Origin: Aegilops tauschii subsp. strangulata
Taxonomy: Eukaryota > Streptophyta > Magnoliopsida > Poales > Poaceae
Assembly (NCBI RefSeq): GCF_002575655.3
Contig: NC_053037.3
Location: 140,069,207 to 140,133,206 of the forward strand
Direction: 5' to 3'
DNA: 64,000 bases
Shown: positions 20,746 to 32,290 of the stretch, in pieces
Layout of the letters: each line of letters starts with the position of its first letter
Numbering within the stretch: the stretch's first letter is position 1
Position numbers and translations under genes: made by a program
Notes under the pieces: generated by a model
The model's database searches: none
Seen by the model: the letters and a program-made list of their open reading frames with translations, nothing else
Told to the model about the DNA's origin: nothing

Positions 20746-23658
20746 TCATTCGAAAATAATGTCCTGCCCGCACTGCGCTGCTACAAGTCGAGACACTTCT
20801 AGGAAATCCGCAAAATATCGCTCGGGTGTGCGGTGCTCCTTGCTCTCCGGCGGCCCCCTGGCCACCTCGACGGCGTCCATCTTCGCCTTCCACATCTTGC
20901 AACGGGCGAAGGCCATGCGAGCACCTTCGATGCAGACAGATCGCTTGACGATGTCTAGCCGTGGACAGGCTTCCACCACCCGCTTCACGAGGCCAAAATA
21001 ACTGCTAGGTATAGCTTCGGCTGGCCACAGCCGGATTATTAAATCCTTCATGGCCAGTTCAGCCACCTTGTGCAGCTCGACCAACTATTTCAGTTGATTG
21101 GCAAAGGGCACCAGATGTTCTGGCACAGCATACTGTGACCAGAACAGCTTCTCCGTGGAATTCCCTTCTCTCGCTCGGAAGAACTCCGCATCATCGGACA
21201 CGCTGCGTGGTAGATCCGCAAAAGCCCCTGGGCAACTCCGAATCCGGGTTAGTAAAAGGTACTTCCTCTCCGCATACTTGCTTTAGATGTTAAAAGCCTT
21301 ACCCGCTGCGATCTTCTTGGCCTCCTGGATCTCCTGGAGAGCGTCCCGGGCCTCATTCCGCGCGGTCTCCGCGCTCTGGCGAGCCTTGGTAAGTTCGGTC
21401 TCTTGAACCGATGCCTCGTGCTCCAAGGCTTCGCACCTCTTCACCGCGTCCTGGAGCTCCCGCTGGACCTCGCTGACCCGGGCCTTGAGCTTCTTACGAG
21501 CGGCTTCTTGCTGGACAACCTTCCCCTCTGCTTTGGCCAGGGCATTTTTCAGGGCCTCGACCTCGGTCGCCGCCCCTACACATATTACGAGACTCCGGTC
21601 AATACTCACCGCTTATTCTTTCTGAATACACAGCAAGTCGTCACTCACCTTGCTTCTCCTGGAGCTGAATCTTCACCTCGCCGAGCTCGTTCTCGGCCCG
21701 CTCCAACCTCTGCTTCAGTTCAGAGACTTCGGCAGCATTCGAGGTCGCGGCCAACAGTGACGCCTGCTTATTCATACATATCAAGTTAGTCTCCTACAAA
21801 GGATTGATCCTCTGTCCGGCCTTTCTTTCCGAACGCCGGACAGTGTCTCAGGGGCTACTGTCAGCACGAGATGTTCTCTTTCTACGTGACTTACCTCAAA
21901 ACCTGTCCACAGATTGTTGCAGGCCTCGTTTAGTCCGCTCTTGACGGACTGAACCTTCTCGATCACCGTACCCATAAGGACACGGTGCTCGTCCACAATG
22001 GAGGCGCCTCGTAGCGCCTCCATCAGGTTATCCGGTGCCCCTGGTTGGACAGGGGCCACCGGTGGAATGGGCGCACCCCCCTCTTTCGAAGGAAGGTGAG
22101 CGCCAGATTCCAGGGCCGTATCGGTCCCCGCAATCATATTCGGCTGAGGGCCAAACTGAATACGTCCCTCTTCGCCAGTCTCCATGGGGATCTGCTCCCC
22201 ATGTGTCCGGCAGTAGAGGTCTCGCCTTGCGGCACCTCCTGGACAGCGTCCTGGGCCCCTCCCCGGCTCGAAGCGGTCCTCCGGGACAACACTTCGGTGT
22301 CGTCCTTGGCCTCGGGGGAATAAGCGGTCGGCGGTGACATGCTGGCCATTTCCGCCGGATCCAACGAACCTCCAGATGAGGATCGCTGGATGCTATCACG
22401 GGCCGGACTGCAGTAGCACAATTAACCACGTCAAAACGATAAAAAGGAGAGGCCGGGTATACGGGTATACGTGAGTCATAGTACTTACGATGCGGCCCGA
22501 GGTTTAGTGCGGGGGCGCCGCTCCGGACTGTTGTCAACGTCCCACGCGGTGTTGGCCGCAAGGGCGCCCTTCCCCTTCTTGGGCGTTCCCACCTCCAGAT
22601 TCATGGGAGCCCCCCTTTTCTTCTTTCCCTCCTCAGGGGGAGGGTTCTTCTCCTCCTCCTCCTCCTCTTCCTCATTGTCGTCCTCAGGGATGGAGGAATG
22701 GGCTTCTTCGTCTTCGGACGTCACGTCCGAAGCGCCCTTGCGACGGGGGCCACTTTTGGCCCCCTTGGCCTTCTTCTTCGCCTTCTTCTCCGGCGCCTTA
22801 TAGGGTGTCGGCACCAGCATCTTCGCTAGACGTGGGATGACCGGTTCTTCAGGCAGTGGAGCCGGACACTGGATCCGGTTCGCCCTCTCCAGGGTTTGGT
22901 GCTTCACCAGGGTTTGGTGCTTCTTCGGATTAAACTCCCATAGAGGGCGACTTCTGCGCTGGCACGGGAGGATCCGGCGAACTAGCATCACCTGGATTAC
23001 ATCGACAAGCTTGACGTCCTTGGCTATCATGCTTTGAACACGCGACTGCAACGCTATCAGCTCATCGGGTGAACACCAGTGTGGACTCTTCTCGACCTAG
23101 GAGGTGAGTCGCATGGGAGCGCCGGAGCAGAATTCGGCAGCTGCGGCCCAGGTAGTGCCGCGGGGTTCTGTGATGTAGAACCATTGTTTTTGCCACTCCT
23201 TTACTGTGTCCACAAAAGTGCCTTTCGGCCAGGAGACGTTGGACAACTTACTCACCATTGCTCCTCCGCACTCCGCATGCTGGCCATCCACCACCTTCGG
23301 CTTCTCGTTGAAGACTTTGAGCCACAGCCCGAAGTGGGGTTGGATGCGGAGGAAGGCCTCACACACGACGATAAACGCTGAGATGTTGAGGAAGGAGTTC
23401 GGGGACAGATCGTGGAAATCTATCCCGTAATAATACATCAGCCTGCGGATGAAAGGGTGGAGTGGGAACCCTAGTCCGCGGAAGAAATGAGGGATGAATA
23501 CCACCCTCTCGTTGGGCTTCGGTGTGGGGATGACTTGTCCCTCGGCCGGCAGAGTGGGCGATTTCCTTCGCCAAGTATCCGGCCGCCCGAAGCTCAGTAA
23601 TGTCCTCCTCCTTGACGGAGGAGACCATCCACTTGCCCTGACCTCTGGATCCGGACAT
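20746..23658 (-). pseudogene. Antisense gene of element B, with Transposase_28-like N-terminus and coiled coil
   Basis: Reading starts at ATG 23658 (MSGSRGQGKWM). Order: N-terminal segment (to about 23540), a frameshift, then 23504-23097 with FIPHFFRGLGFPLHPF and NISAFIVVCEAFL, resembling Pfam Transposase_28. Next come a nuclear-localisation-like Lys/Glu segment with a run of Glu (23051-22485), a Pro/Ser part with a Glu-Lys-Val-Gln-Ser motif (22421-21781), a coiled coil rich in Ala, Glu and Lys (21609-21283) and a C-terminal block (21084-20746) ending CGQDIIFE. Gaps between blocks may be introns. Elements A and B keep the same block order, which argues that a protein is or was made. Function unknown. 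Confidence 0.72.
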
Positions 23659-24191
23659 GGTTGAGTGCTAGCTCGAGTGGAAAGGAGATGAGAACTTGGG
23701 CGCTGGAGCTCGAGATTGGAAGGGCGGAGATAGAGAGAAGGTGTGGGAGAGGAAGAGGGAATCCTTATCCCCTTATAAAGGCAGTGAATATTGACTGCCT
23801 CCCCACTCGCCTTAGAACTCGCCTATTCCCAAGGGCTGCATAAACGGCACGGTTGGGATACCCATGCCCGCATTGATGAGAATTCCACGATAAGGGGACA
23901 CGATCTCTGCTTTGACAAGACGTGCCAATGGCAACCGCGTCTCGGAACATGGAGCGGCAGACACAAAAACGGTTTGGAATTATGACCGGTCAGACGTAGT
24001 GTCGTGCTACAAGAAGTTGTTAGCGGATTGGACTCGTGTAAAACCATATTCTCTTTGCGGTTGTGTATGGTGTGTGTGACAGGTTCGGATACTATCATCA
24101 CATCCAAAGACTATCTTGGAGTTCGGAAAGGAGGGAACCCGCCTTGCAATGCCAAAGACAATCTGCGCGCCGGACTCCTCGTCATTGAAGC

Positions 24192-24207
24192 GAGGTTCAG
24201 GGGCTAC
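24192..24207 (+). other. Polypurine tract of element B
   Basis: GAGGTTCAGGGGCTAC lies directly before the 3' LTR. Confidence 0.75.
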
Positions 24208-24686
24208 TGAGGGAGTCCTGGACTAAGGGGTCCTTGGGCGTCCGGCCTATTATCAATGGGCTGGACTGGTGGGCTGTGAAGACATGAAGGCCGAAGACTG
24301 TACCCGTGTCCGGATTGGACTCTCCTTGGCGTGGAAGGCAAGCTTGGCGATCAACTATGAAGATTCCTTCCTATGTAACCGACTCAATGTAACCCTAGAT
24401 CCCCCCGGTGTCTATATAAACCGGAGGGGTTAGTCCGGAAAGGATATACTCATTACCATAGTCATACAGGCTAGGCTTCTAGGGTTTAGCCATTACGATC
24501 TCGTGGTAGATCAACTCTTGTAATACTCATATTCATCAAGATCAATCAAGTAGGAAGTAGGGTATTACCTCCATAGAGAGGGCCCGAACCTGGGTAAACA
24601 TCGTGTCCCCTGTCTCCTGTAACCATCGACCTTAGACGCACAGTTCGGGACCCCCTACCCGAGATCCACCGGTTTTGACACCGACA
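24208..24686 (+). repeat. 3' LTR of element B
   Basis: 479 bp, TGAGGGAGTCC...CCGACA, with TATA at 24413-24420. It is followed by the AGTGC target copy at 24687-24691. Confidence 0.93.
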
Positions 24687-26627
24687 AGTGCCAACCAGAA
24701 TAAAATCTTGTGCTTGAGTGTGTTGGCACTGACCCAAAGGATGTTAAAGATCCGAGGACCTCCAAATTTCCCATGAGATCTTTATATGTTTTAAATGATG
24801 AATGTTTTTTGAGCTCTCCATTCCAAATCCAAACATCTTTCCAAGTAGTAGAATTGCTAAAAGGCAAACTGTTTCGAAGCTCAAGAAGCTAGCCAAAAGC
24901 TTTAGTAGATAGAGGCCTATGAAAAAGTTCGGTCCTACCCTCAGAAGACATTACCATAGATACTGTGCTCAGATCATCTTTTGCAAAAGAATGAAGCTCG
25001 GGGAATTTGTGAACCAAAGGTTCATCTAGCCATTTGCCATGCCAAAACAAAATAGTGTCCCCTTCCCTTAATTGGCAGACTGCAGAAGCTTTAAAACACA
25101 TAAGAGTTTCAGAATGTCCTTCCACCAGAAGGAGCCTTTCTACTTGTCAATAGGTGGCCCAGAACTATAATGTTTCTTCCATACTAGTTTCACCTAGGGC
25201 AAATCGTATTTTTTAAAGAACTTATGCAAATATTTGATGAGAAGGACCTTGTTATGAGTTGAGACCTCCAGAACACCAAGACCACCTTGATTTTTTGGCC
25301 TAGAAACCTTCTCCCAGGCAATGAGCATAGTACCCTTATCTTCCATACCAATTTTTCACCAAAGGCAGTGCCTTAAATATTTATTAATTTGATTGACCAG
25401 TCCCACAAGCAAGGCAAGAGTTGCATGAAGAAGGTGGTCAGAGACTAGAAAACATATTTGTTCAAGAGGGGTCTTCCATCATATGAAAGCATGGTAGAGC
25501 ACCCAGACAACCTTTTCTCAATTCTCTACATAATGGGATTAAAGTCTTCAATCTTTGGCTTGGATCTATGCATAGGCAAGCCAATATAGGTGAATGGAAA
25601 TGACCCACACTGGCATGCTAAAATTGTTGTCAAGGTTGCCATTCTCTCATCAGGTACATTAGTTGGAACTAAGACATACTTGTTGTAGTTAATTTTTAAA
25701 CTAGAGTGTGCATCTTGATTTGACATAGTTGAAACTTCTCAGAAGGAAGGACAAGAATAGTATCATCACCATACTGAGTAATTGGAAAATTAGGGCAAGA
25801 ATGAACTTGTAGAGGAGACTGAATGAGATTTGTGTCGATGGCTTCATTGAACACATTTTGAAGAAGGTCAGCAGCCAAGACAAAGAGGTGGGATGACATA
25901 GGTTCCCCTTGCCTCACACCTCCTTTACATTGGAATTACTTACGAGGGATGGCATTAAGCAAAATAGATGAAGTGCAAAAAATGAAGATCATTTGCATCC
26001 ATATCATCCATCTATCTCCAAAACCATTAGCTCTAAGAATATTCAAAAGTTATATGTTCAAACAGGTCAAAGGCCTTTTCAAAGTCCAATTTTAGGACCA
26101 ATTTTTTTCCTGGAGTGATGGCACTGATGAGATATTCAAAAGCCCAACCAAGGAAGTCTTGAATGATCATGTTTTGGATAAATCCATACTGATTAATGTA
26201 AATGAGTTTAAGAATGATAGAGTGCATTCTATTAGTCAATTATTTAGTAATGATCTTATTTGTGCAATTGAGCAAGGAGGTAGGCCTGAAGTCTCCAGTA
26301 GTCAAGGGGGTATCTTTATTAAGAAACAAGGTAATATATGAAGCATTGATGCTTTGCAAGTTGACCTTGCCATGATAAAAATCCACAATGAGATTGGGTC
26401 TTGACAAGTAATGCTCCAGTAAGCTTTGATGAAAGTACCACTAAATCTATCTGTTCTAGGAGCTTTTTCCATAGGCATTTTCCCAGCGTCATCAATTTTA
26501 GTCTTGGAAAAGGGACCTCTAGACAGTGAAGATCATGACATATTTGAATAAGAGAGTTCAAATCCAGCAGATAGGAAGTTTGCATGGAAGTCCCAAGTTT
26601 AGCCTTAAAGGCTCTCCAAAGGAGAGT
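24687..26627 (-). pseudogene. LINE reverse transcriptase region, piece 2 of 3
   Basis: On the minus strand this holds most of the reverse transcriptase of a plant LINE (L1-like). The KLDFEKAFD motif is near 26090, QGEPMSSHLFVLAADLLQ near 25865-25917, the catalytic YGDD at 25762-25773 (Gly where Ala is usual), and FTYIGLPMHRSKP near 25560. Further left comes the post-polymerase GDTILFWHGKWL segment (about 25040). Many stops and shifts show it is dead. The right edge is cut by the Copia element at 26628, the left edge by element B. Confidence 0.88.
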
Positions 26628-26770
26628 TGTTGTATATGAGGCCCATGAGGCCCAGGCCCATGTCAGCCAAGTGACCACTGACCTAGAAGGAGAGTGCTCC
26701 CGTTCTGTCCAGAAGAGCCGCCACACACCAGCTCGGCTGTCTGAAGGTACTCCCGTCTCCCAATCCTACA
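26628..26770 (+). repeat. 5' LTR of the small Copia element
   Basis: TGTTGTATATGAGG...CCAATCCTACA, 143 bp, immediately followed by the primer site. Confidence 0.95.
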
Positions 26771-26787
26771 TGGTATCACAGGCTGGT
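26771..26787 (+). other. Primer binding site of the small Copia element
   Basis: TGGTATCACAGGCTGG differs slightly from the common TGGTATCAGAGC site complementary to initiator Met tRNA. Confidence 0.75.
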
Positions 26788-27660
26788 GACGGCGGGGCCT
26801 GACGGGAAGGCCGGCGGACCTAGGCGCGGTGGAGCTCACCTGGGCGGCAGAGACTCTTCCCTCTTGCTGCTGTTTGGCGTCTGGCAGGGAGCTGCAGGGT
26901 GGCTGCACGCGAGCTGTGTGCGCGCGCGCGACACGAAAAGGAGGCGGCCGCGAGCGGCTGCGGAGGAGGAAGGAGGAGGCGGCAGCGGGAGCTGCGTGGC
27001 CGGCGGAGGCGGATCTAGGAGGAGCGCGGTGGCGCTGCTCTCTCTCGAGGAGAGGCGGCTATGCGCGGATGCGTGCGCACGTGCGAGGAGGCGGTGCTGC
27101 TGGCTGCTGAGCTCTCGAGGCTTGGCAGAGGAAGACGAAGTGGGTGTTGTGGTACTGCTGGGTGAGTTGGTGCTACTTGGCAGAGGAAGCAGAGGTGTTG
27201 CTGGGTGCTGTACTGTTGATTCTGCTGAGAGCTGCTGCTGAGCTGAGCTGTTTCGGGTGTGTTCAGAGAAGGTGTAGCTGCTGTTGCTGCTTTGTTTGCT
27301 GCTGAGTGTACTGTTGAGTTGCTGGAGTGAGTGATCATGCTGTGTTCTGCGGCTGCTGTTGAAAGAGAGCTGCTGTGTGCTTGGTGCTGTGCTGCTAGTG
27401 GTGCACGGCTATGGTGTGTTGTTGCTGATTGGAAAAGGAAGGAGCTGCTATGGGCTGCCGTTGCTGTGCGCTGAGGAGAGGGAGGAAGATGACAGGTGGT
27501 GAGGTCAGGGTCATGGAGTCAGTGTGGTCGGATGATGGAAGTTCGTGTGGTGCAGAGGAAGGAGGAGGAAGGCACGTAGGATATGAAGTGCTGAGAGGAG
27601 GCGGAGATGTAGCTGGGTGTGCCTCGACAAGCAGAGACTTGGAGGATGCCCTGCTCACCA
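26788..27660 (+). other. GC- and CTG-rich leader where gag is expected
   Basis: This 0.87-kb stretch is G-rich with many GCTGCT/GCTGTT triplets (27100-27420). It gives frames on both strands, but no Copia gag (UBN2-type) domain is recognisable. Gag may have decayed beyond recognition or been replaced. Confidence 0.5.
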
Positions 27661-29361
27661 CCATGAAGGAGGAAGCTGTGTTGCGTGCACGTCTGGCCTC
27701 CGACGAAGCGACATTTGATGCTGCACGGGCAAGGGTGGCTCGCATGAGGAACACTGAGGTCATCGAGGAGAGGACAAGTTTGGCCTTTTTTATCTGTACC
27801 AATGGAGATGGCACTGAAAAGGCCACAATTGCTGCTCATAGGACTGATCCGGAGTGGATTCTAGACTCTGGTGCCTCGACTTCAGGGAGTTTGATTCATA
27901 TGATGAGCTCACTCCCTCTCAAAGTAACACGATACGTATTGCTGACGGGACATCGCAGCCTATTAAGGGCATGGGGACAGTTCAATGTACACCTAATATT
28001 AAGTTATCTTCAGTCCTACATGTGCCACTTTTCCAGTCAATCTGTTGTCTTTTAGTGCTCTAACTGACCAGGTAGACTGTAGGATAACAGTTGACAAAAA
28101 AATGTGCTTGATTGTGGACGGGCCGACTGGAAGGAGGATTGGGACTGGAATAAGGCGTAGGGGGTTGTGGTACATGGACCGTGAGGGGCTTGGTCAGACG
28201 GGCATTCCAGTATTTGCGGCAATTGTGGAAGAAAGAGAGTCTGTGGCGATGAAACATCACTGCAGAATGGGGCATGTATCATTTGATAAAATGTTCAAGT
28301 TGTTTCCAGATGTAATGCATGGAGTCGATAAGAACAAGCTGAAATGTGATGCGTGTGAGTTTGCAAAACACACGAGGACGTCTTATGTGAGTAAGGGACT
28401 TAGAAGTATATCTCCATTCATGCTTGTTCACTCGGATGTGTGGACAAGTCCGATGGTGTCGGTCAGTGGTGCAAAGTATTTTGTGACCTTTATTGACTGC
28501 CACTCACGTATGACATGGATATATTTGATGCGTCACAAGGATGAAACTTTCCAATGCGTCAAGACTTTCTATGCCTATGTGAAAAATCACTTCAATGTTC
28601 AGGTACAAGTGATAATAAGTGATAATGGCACTGAGTATGTGAACAAAGTGTTTGGGACTTTCTTATCAGAGCACGGGATTTTGCATCAAACCTCATGTCC
28701 GGATAACCCCCCTCAGGATGGGGTGGCAGAAAGGAAGAATCGCCATATTCTGGAGGTTGCTCGATCACCGATGTTTACTATGAATGTGCCGAAATTCTTG
28801 TGGAGTGAAGTTGTGATGACTGCGACACACCTGATCAATCGCACGTCATCGAGAGTACTAGGTATGAAGTCACCTTCAGAGTTACTTCTGGGAAAGAATG
28901 AGTTTGTGGTTCCTCCCAAGCTGTTCGGTTGTGTCTACTTTGTCAGGGATCACAGGCCATCTATGGGCAAATTGGATCCACGGGCCGTCAAGTGTATCTT
29001 CACTAGGTACTCTTCTGGGCAGCGCGGCTACAAGTGTTGGAGTCCTTCTGAACGGAGGACCTTTGTGAGCATGGATGTCACCTTCAGGGAATCCGAACCA
29101 TTTTATGGTGAGAAAATTGATCTTAGTGGATTATTTAAAAGTCTTGACCATACCCAGTCTACTGTGATAGGTCAAGAAGGGGAGAGTGGTGGTGATGGGG
29201 CCGATTCTGGTGTCGATTCAGTGCTGCAGCAACCAATTGGGGGTGATATTCCGGTAGTACAGCGAAGAGAGAAGCAACCCCAGGAAATGATAACACCACA
29301 GAGTGAAGGACTGATTGTGACTGAGGGGGTGCCGAGTCAGGCAGGCGGTGCTCCCACCTAG
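27661..29361 (+). pseudogene. Copia gag end, protease and integrase
   Basis: A helical gag tail (RARLASDEATFDAARARVA) leads into the protease site WILDSGAST (near 27854-27880), where a frameshift occurs; a second lies near 28050. The long frame 28045-29361 holds the pre-integrase zinc finger (HH...C..C, HHCRMGHV...KCDACEFAK) and the integrase core with Asp (LVHSDVW), Asp (IISDNGTEY) and Glu (GVAERKN). It ends in the stop at 29359, where another frame shift separates it from reverse transcriptase. Confidence 0.88.
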
Positions 29362-31243
29362 ATCGGTTGTGTACCGCGGTGGACGGCAGAGCAAGAGGAG
29401 CAGCTAAACGTGTATTCATGGAAGCAAGGTGATGCTTCTCATAGGTGGCAGAAGGTGAATGAGGAGCGTAATCCTCAAGTATATTCCAGATGACAACATC
29501 ATGTTCAGGGGGAGCAGCAAGGCAGCAATGCAAGCTCATCCGACACAGAGGACTTGCCAATTGCGTTGAGAAAAGGTACTCGAGTAAAAGCAGGGATACC
29601 AGAGTCAAAGTATGGGTTCGATGCCAATGATATTGGAAATTATGTTTCGTATGAAGCATTATCTCTAGCCCACAAAGCATTTGTTGCTTCTCTTCAGCTG
29701 GTGTCTCTTCCAACTGATTGGAAGGCAGCAAAAGTGGATCCGAAGTGGAGAGCAGCTATGATAGAGGAGCTGGAGGCATTAATTAAGAACAAGACATGGG
29801 TATTAACACCTCTTCCAAGAGGAAAGAAGGCAGTCAGCTACAAGTGAGTATACATTGTGAAGCAGAATGCAGAAGGGAAGATTGAAAGATACAAAGCAAG
29901 GCTTGTGGCAAGGGGGTATAGTCAAACCTACGGCATTGACTATGATGAGACCTTTGCTCCAGTAGCAAAGATGAACACTGTGAGGATCCTGATCTCCTTT
30001 GCAGCGAATTTCGGGTGATCCTTACATCAACTTGATGTGAAGAATGCTTTCTTGCATGGGGACTTGAAGGAGGAGGTCTACATGGAGATCCCACCAGGGT
30101 TCTCTACGTCTGAGAAGGTTGGCAAGGTATGCAGGTTAAAGAAATCTCTTTATGGCCTGAAACAGTCTCCGAGAGCATGGTTCGACAAGTTCAGATGTGT
30201 TGTATGTATTATGGGGTATGGGCAGTGTAACGGTGATCGTACACTGTTCTACAGACATAAAGAAGGGAAAATCATTATACTTGCAGTATATGTGGATGAT
30301 AGTATTATCACAGGGGATGACAAAGAAAAAATAGCAAGACTGAAAGTGTGTTTGGGTAAGGCCTTTGAAGTCAAAGATCTAGGCCAACTCAAATACTTCC
30401 TGGACATAGAAGTGGCTTAGGTCTGCCAATAGGATTGCGCTATCTCAGAGGAAGTATACTTTAGATCTCCTAAGAGATGTAGGAATACTAGGATGTCAGG
30501 CAGCCCCAACCCCAATTGATCACAACCACAAAGTGACTGCTCAATCAGGAGAGCCAGTGGATAAGGAGAGGTATCAGCGATTGGTGGGAAGATTGTTGTA
30601 CTTGTGTCATACACGACTGGACATTGCATTTGCAGTAAGTGTTGTGAGCAAATACATGCATGAGCCTAGAAGTGGACATCTTGACGCAGTACATAGAATC
30701 TTGAGATACTTGAAAGGTTCTCTTGGGAAAGGACTATTGTTCAAGAGTTATGGACACCTCGTTGTAGACAGTTATTGTGATGCTGATTGGGCTAGCCGTC
30801 TGGATGACAGGAGATCAACTTCAGGCTATTGTGTCTTTGTAGGAGGAAATTTAGTATCTTGGAGAAGCAAGAAACAACCTGTTGTTTCAAAATCAACTGC
30901 AGAGGCTGAATACAGAGCCATGTCCAAGGGACTGAGTGAGATGTTGTGGACCAGAAATCTATCAGCAGAACTGAACACACTGAAGACAAGTTGTATGAAT
31001 GTGTGGTGTGATAACAAATCAGCAATCAATATAGCACACAATCCAGTGCAGCATGATAGAACCAAGGATGTGGAAATAGACAGATTCTTCATCAAAGAAA
31101 AGCTTGACATTGGGATCATCAAGATTGAGCACGTGAGTTCTGGGCAACAGATTGCAGACTGTTTGACTAAAGGATTGGGAACTAAAGAATGCAATCTAGC
31201 ATGTGACAAGATGGGAATGATAGATATCTATCACCACTCTTGA
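29362..31243 (+). pseudogene. Copia reverse transcriptase and RNase H
   Basis: Reverse transcriptase motifs run from WRAAMIEELEALIKN (about 29750) to the catalytic YVDD (about 30288-30300) and LGQLKYFLDIEVA. The frame is stopped twice by TGA at 29845 and 30016, each where Copia proteins have Trp. A single extra base near 30418 shifts the frame. The RNase H part (30533-31243) is open, with CDADWA, STAEAEYRA and IADCLTKGL motifs, and stops at 31243 just before the polypurine tract. Confidence 0.92.
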
Positions 31244-31250
31244 GGGGGAC

Positions 31251-31393
31251 TGTTGTATATAAGGCCCATGAGGCCCAGGCCCATGTCAGCCAAGTGACCA
31301 CTAACCTAGAAGGAGAGTGCTCCCGTTCTGTCCTGAAGAGCCGCCACACACCAGCTCGGCTGTCTGAAGGTACTCCCGTCTCCCAATCGTACA
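31251..31393 (+). repeat. 3' LTR of the small Copia element
   Basis: 143 bp, TGTTGTATATAAGG...CCAATCGTACA, preceded by TGAGGGGGAC. Confidence 0.95.
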
Positions 31394-31646
31394 AGAGCAG
31401 ATTTAGGTTGATGATTATGGAATTCAGAAACAGGCTCATCATTCATAACAAAAATGCGTGTCTACATTTAATAGGGCTTTAGCCTGAAAGAACATTGAAT
31501 ATTCATCACCCACAATATCCCACCTAATAGTGGCTCTTTATTTTCAATAAGCTCTCTGAAATGCAATAAGTTTGAGGTGGTTCTCCTTAACAATCTCTCT
31601 GCCATTACATTCAATAATGGAAAAGACTTCTGAATTCTTCAATGGT
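31394..31646 (-). pseudogene. LINE, endonuclease-to-polymerase linker, piece 1 of 3
   Basis: Minus-strand reading gives ENHLKLIAFQRAY, then a RATIRW...GDE..FFQA stretch, typical of the segment before LINE reverse transcriptase. It joins in frame to the piece at 26627. Two stops lie in the first segment. The endonuclease part is missing, since the WHAM-like element starts at 31647. Confidence 0.8.
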
Positions 31647-31918
31647 TGATACATCCATTTTGCATCATGTTTTCCCTACTGTTATTTACAATGTTTTTAT
31701 GCATAATAATTCTTTATGGAGTAATTATAATGCCTTTTCTCTCAAAATATGCAAGGTTTACACAAAGAGGGAGAATGCCGGCAGCAGGAATTCTGGACCT
31801 GAAAAAGCTACGTCAGAGTTACCTATTCTACACATCTCCAAATAAGCTAAAAATTTACGGAGAATTGTTTTGGAATATATAAAAAATACCGGAGCAAATA
31901 ACTACCGGAGGGGGCCAC
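31647..31918 (+). repeat. 5' LTR of the WHAM-like element, first part
   Basis: This contains TGATACATCCATTTTGC, GAGGGAGAATGCCGGCAGC and AAAAATACCGGAGCAAATAA, which I recognise from a common Triticeae Gypsy LTR. It ends at the GCCAC target copy (31914-31918) of the Sabrina-like element. Confidence 0.75.
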
Positions 31919-32290
31919 TGCTACCTCTTGAGCATGCGTTGGTTTTCCCTTGAAGAGGAAAGGGTGATGCAACAAAGTAGCATAAGTATTTCCCTTAGTT
32001 TTTGAGAACCAAGGTATCAATCCAGTAGGAGGTTACACGCAAGTCGCCTTGTACCCGCACAAACAAATAAGAACCTTCCAACCAACGCGATAAAGGGGTT
32101 GTCAATTCCTTCACGGCCACTTGCAAAAGTGGGATCTGATAGAGATAATAAGATAAGTATTTTTGGTATTTTTATGATATAGATTGGAAAGTAAAGATTG
32201 CAAAATAAACAGCGGTAGAAATAGTAAATTGATAGGAAAACAATATGATGGAAGATAGACCCGGGGGCCATAGGTTTCACTAGTGGCTTT

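Larger units (their letters stand above)
15647..24686 (+). mobile_element. Gypsy LTR retrotransposon B (Tat-like, Fatima/Jeli type), non-autonomous
   Basis: This is a complete structure: perfect AGTGC target duplication, 485- and 479-bp LTRs, PBS, gag, protease, spacer, antisense gene, polypurine tract. As in element A, no reverse transcriptase, RNase H or integrase is encoded. By hand I count about 14 substitutions between the LTRs plus one 6-bp insertion, about 3%. At the 1.3e-8 per site per year rate often used for grasses this is roughly 1 million years. It is inserted in the LINE. Confidence 0.92.
26628..31393 (+). mobile_element. Small-LTR Copia retrotransposon in the LINE
   Basis: LTRs of 143 bp at 26628-26770 and 31251-31393 differ at four sites. 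The PBS (TGGTATCAC, initiator-Met type) follows the first, and the polypurine tract TGAGGGGGAC precedes the second. The gene order protease, integrase, reverse transcriptase, RNase H is that of Copia. AGAGT before and AGAGC after are a decayed 5-bp duplication; removing the element restores the LINE frame (SALLWRAFK). Very short LTRs and the polymerase motifs suggest the Ale/Retrofit lineage (inference). Confidence 0.93.

Noticed and set aside
26786..27338. Long frames on both strands in the small Copia leader
   Set aside because: CTG/CAG and GGC composition gives open frames in several phases; no conserved motif.
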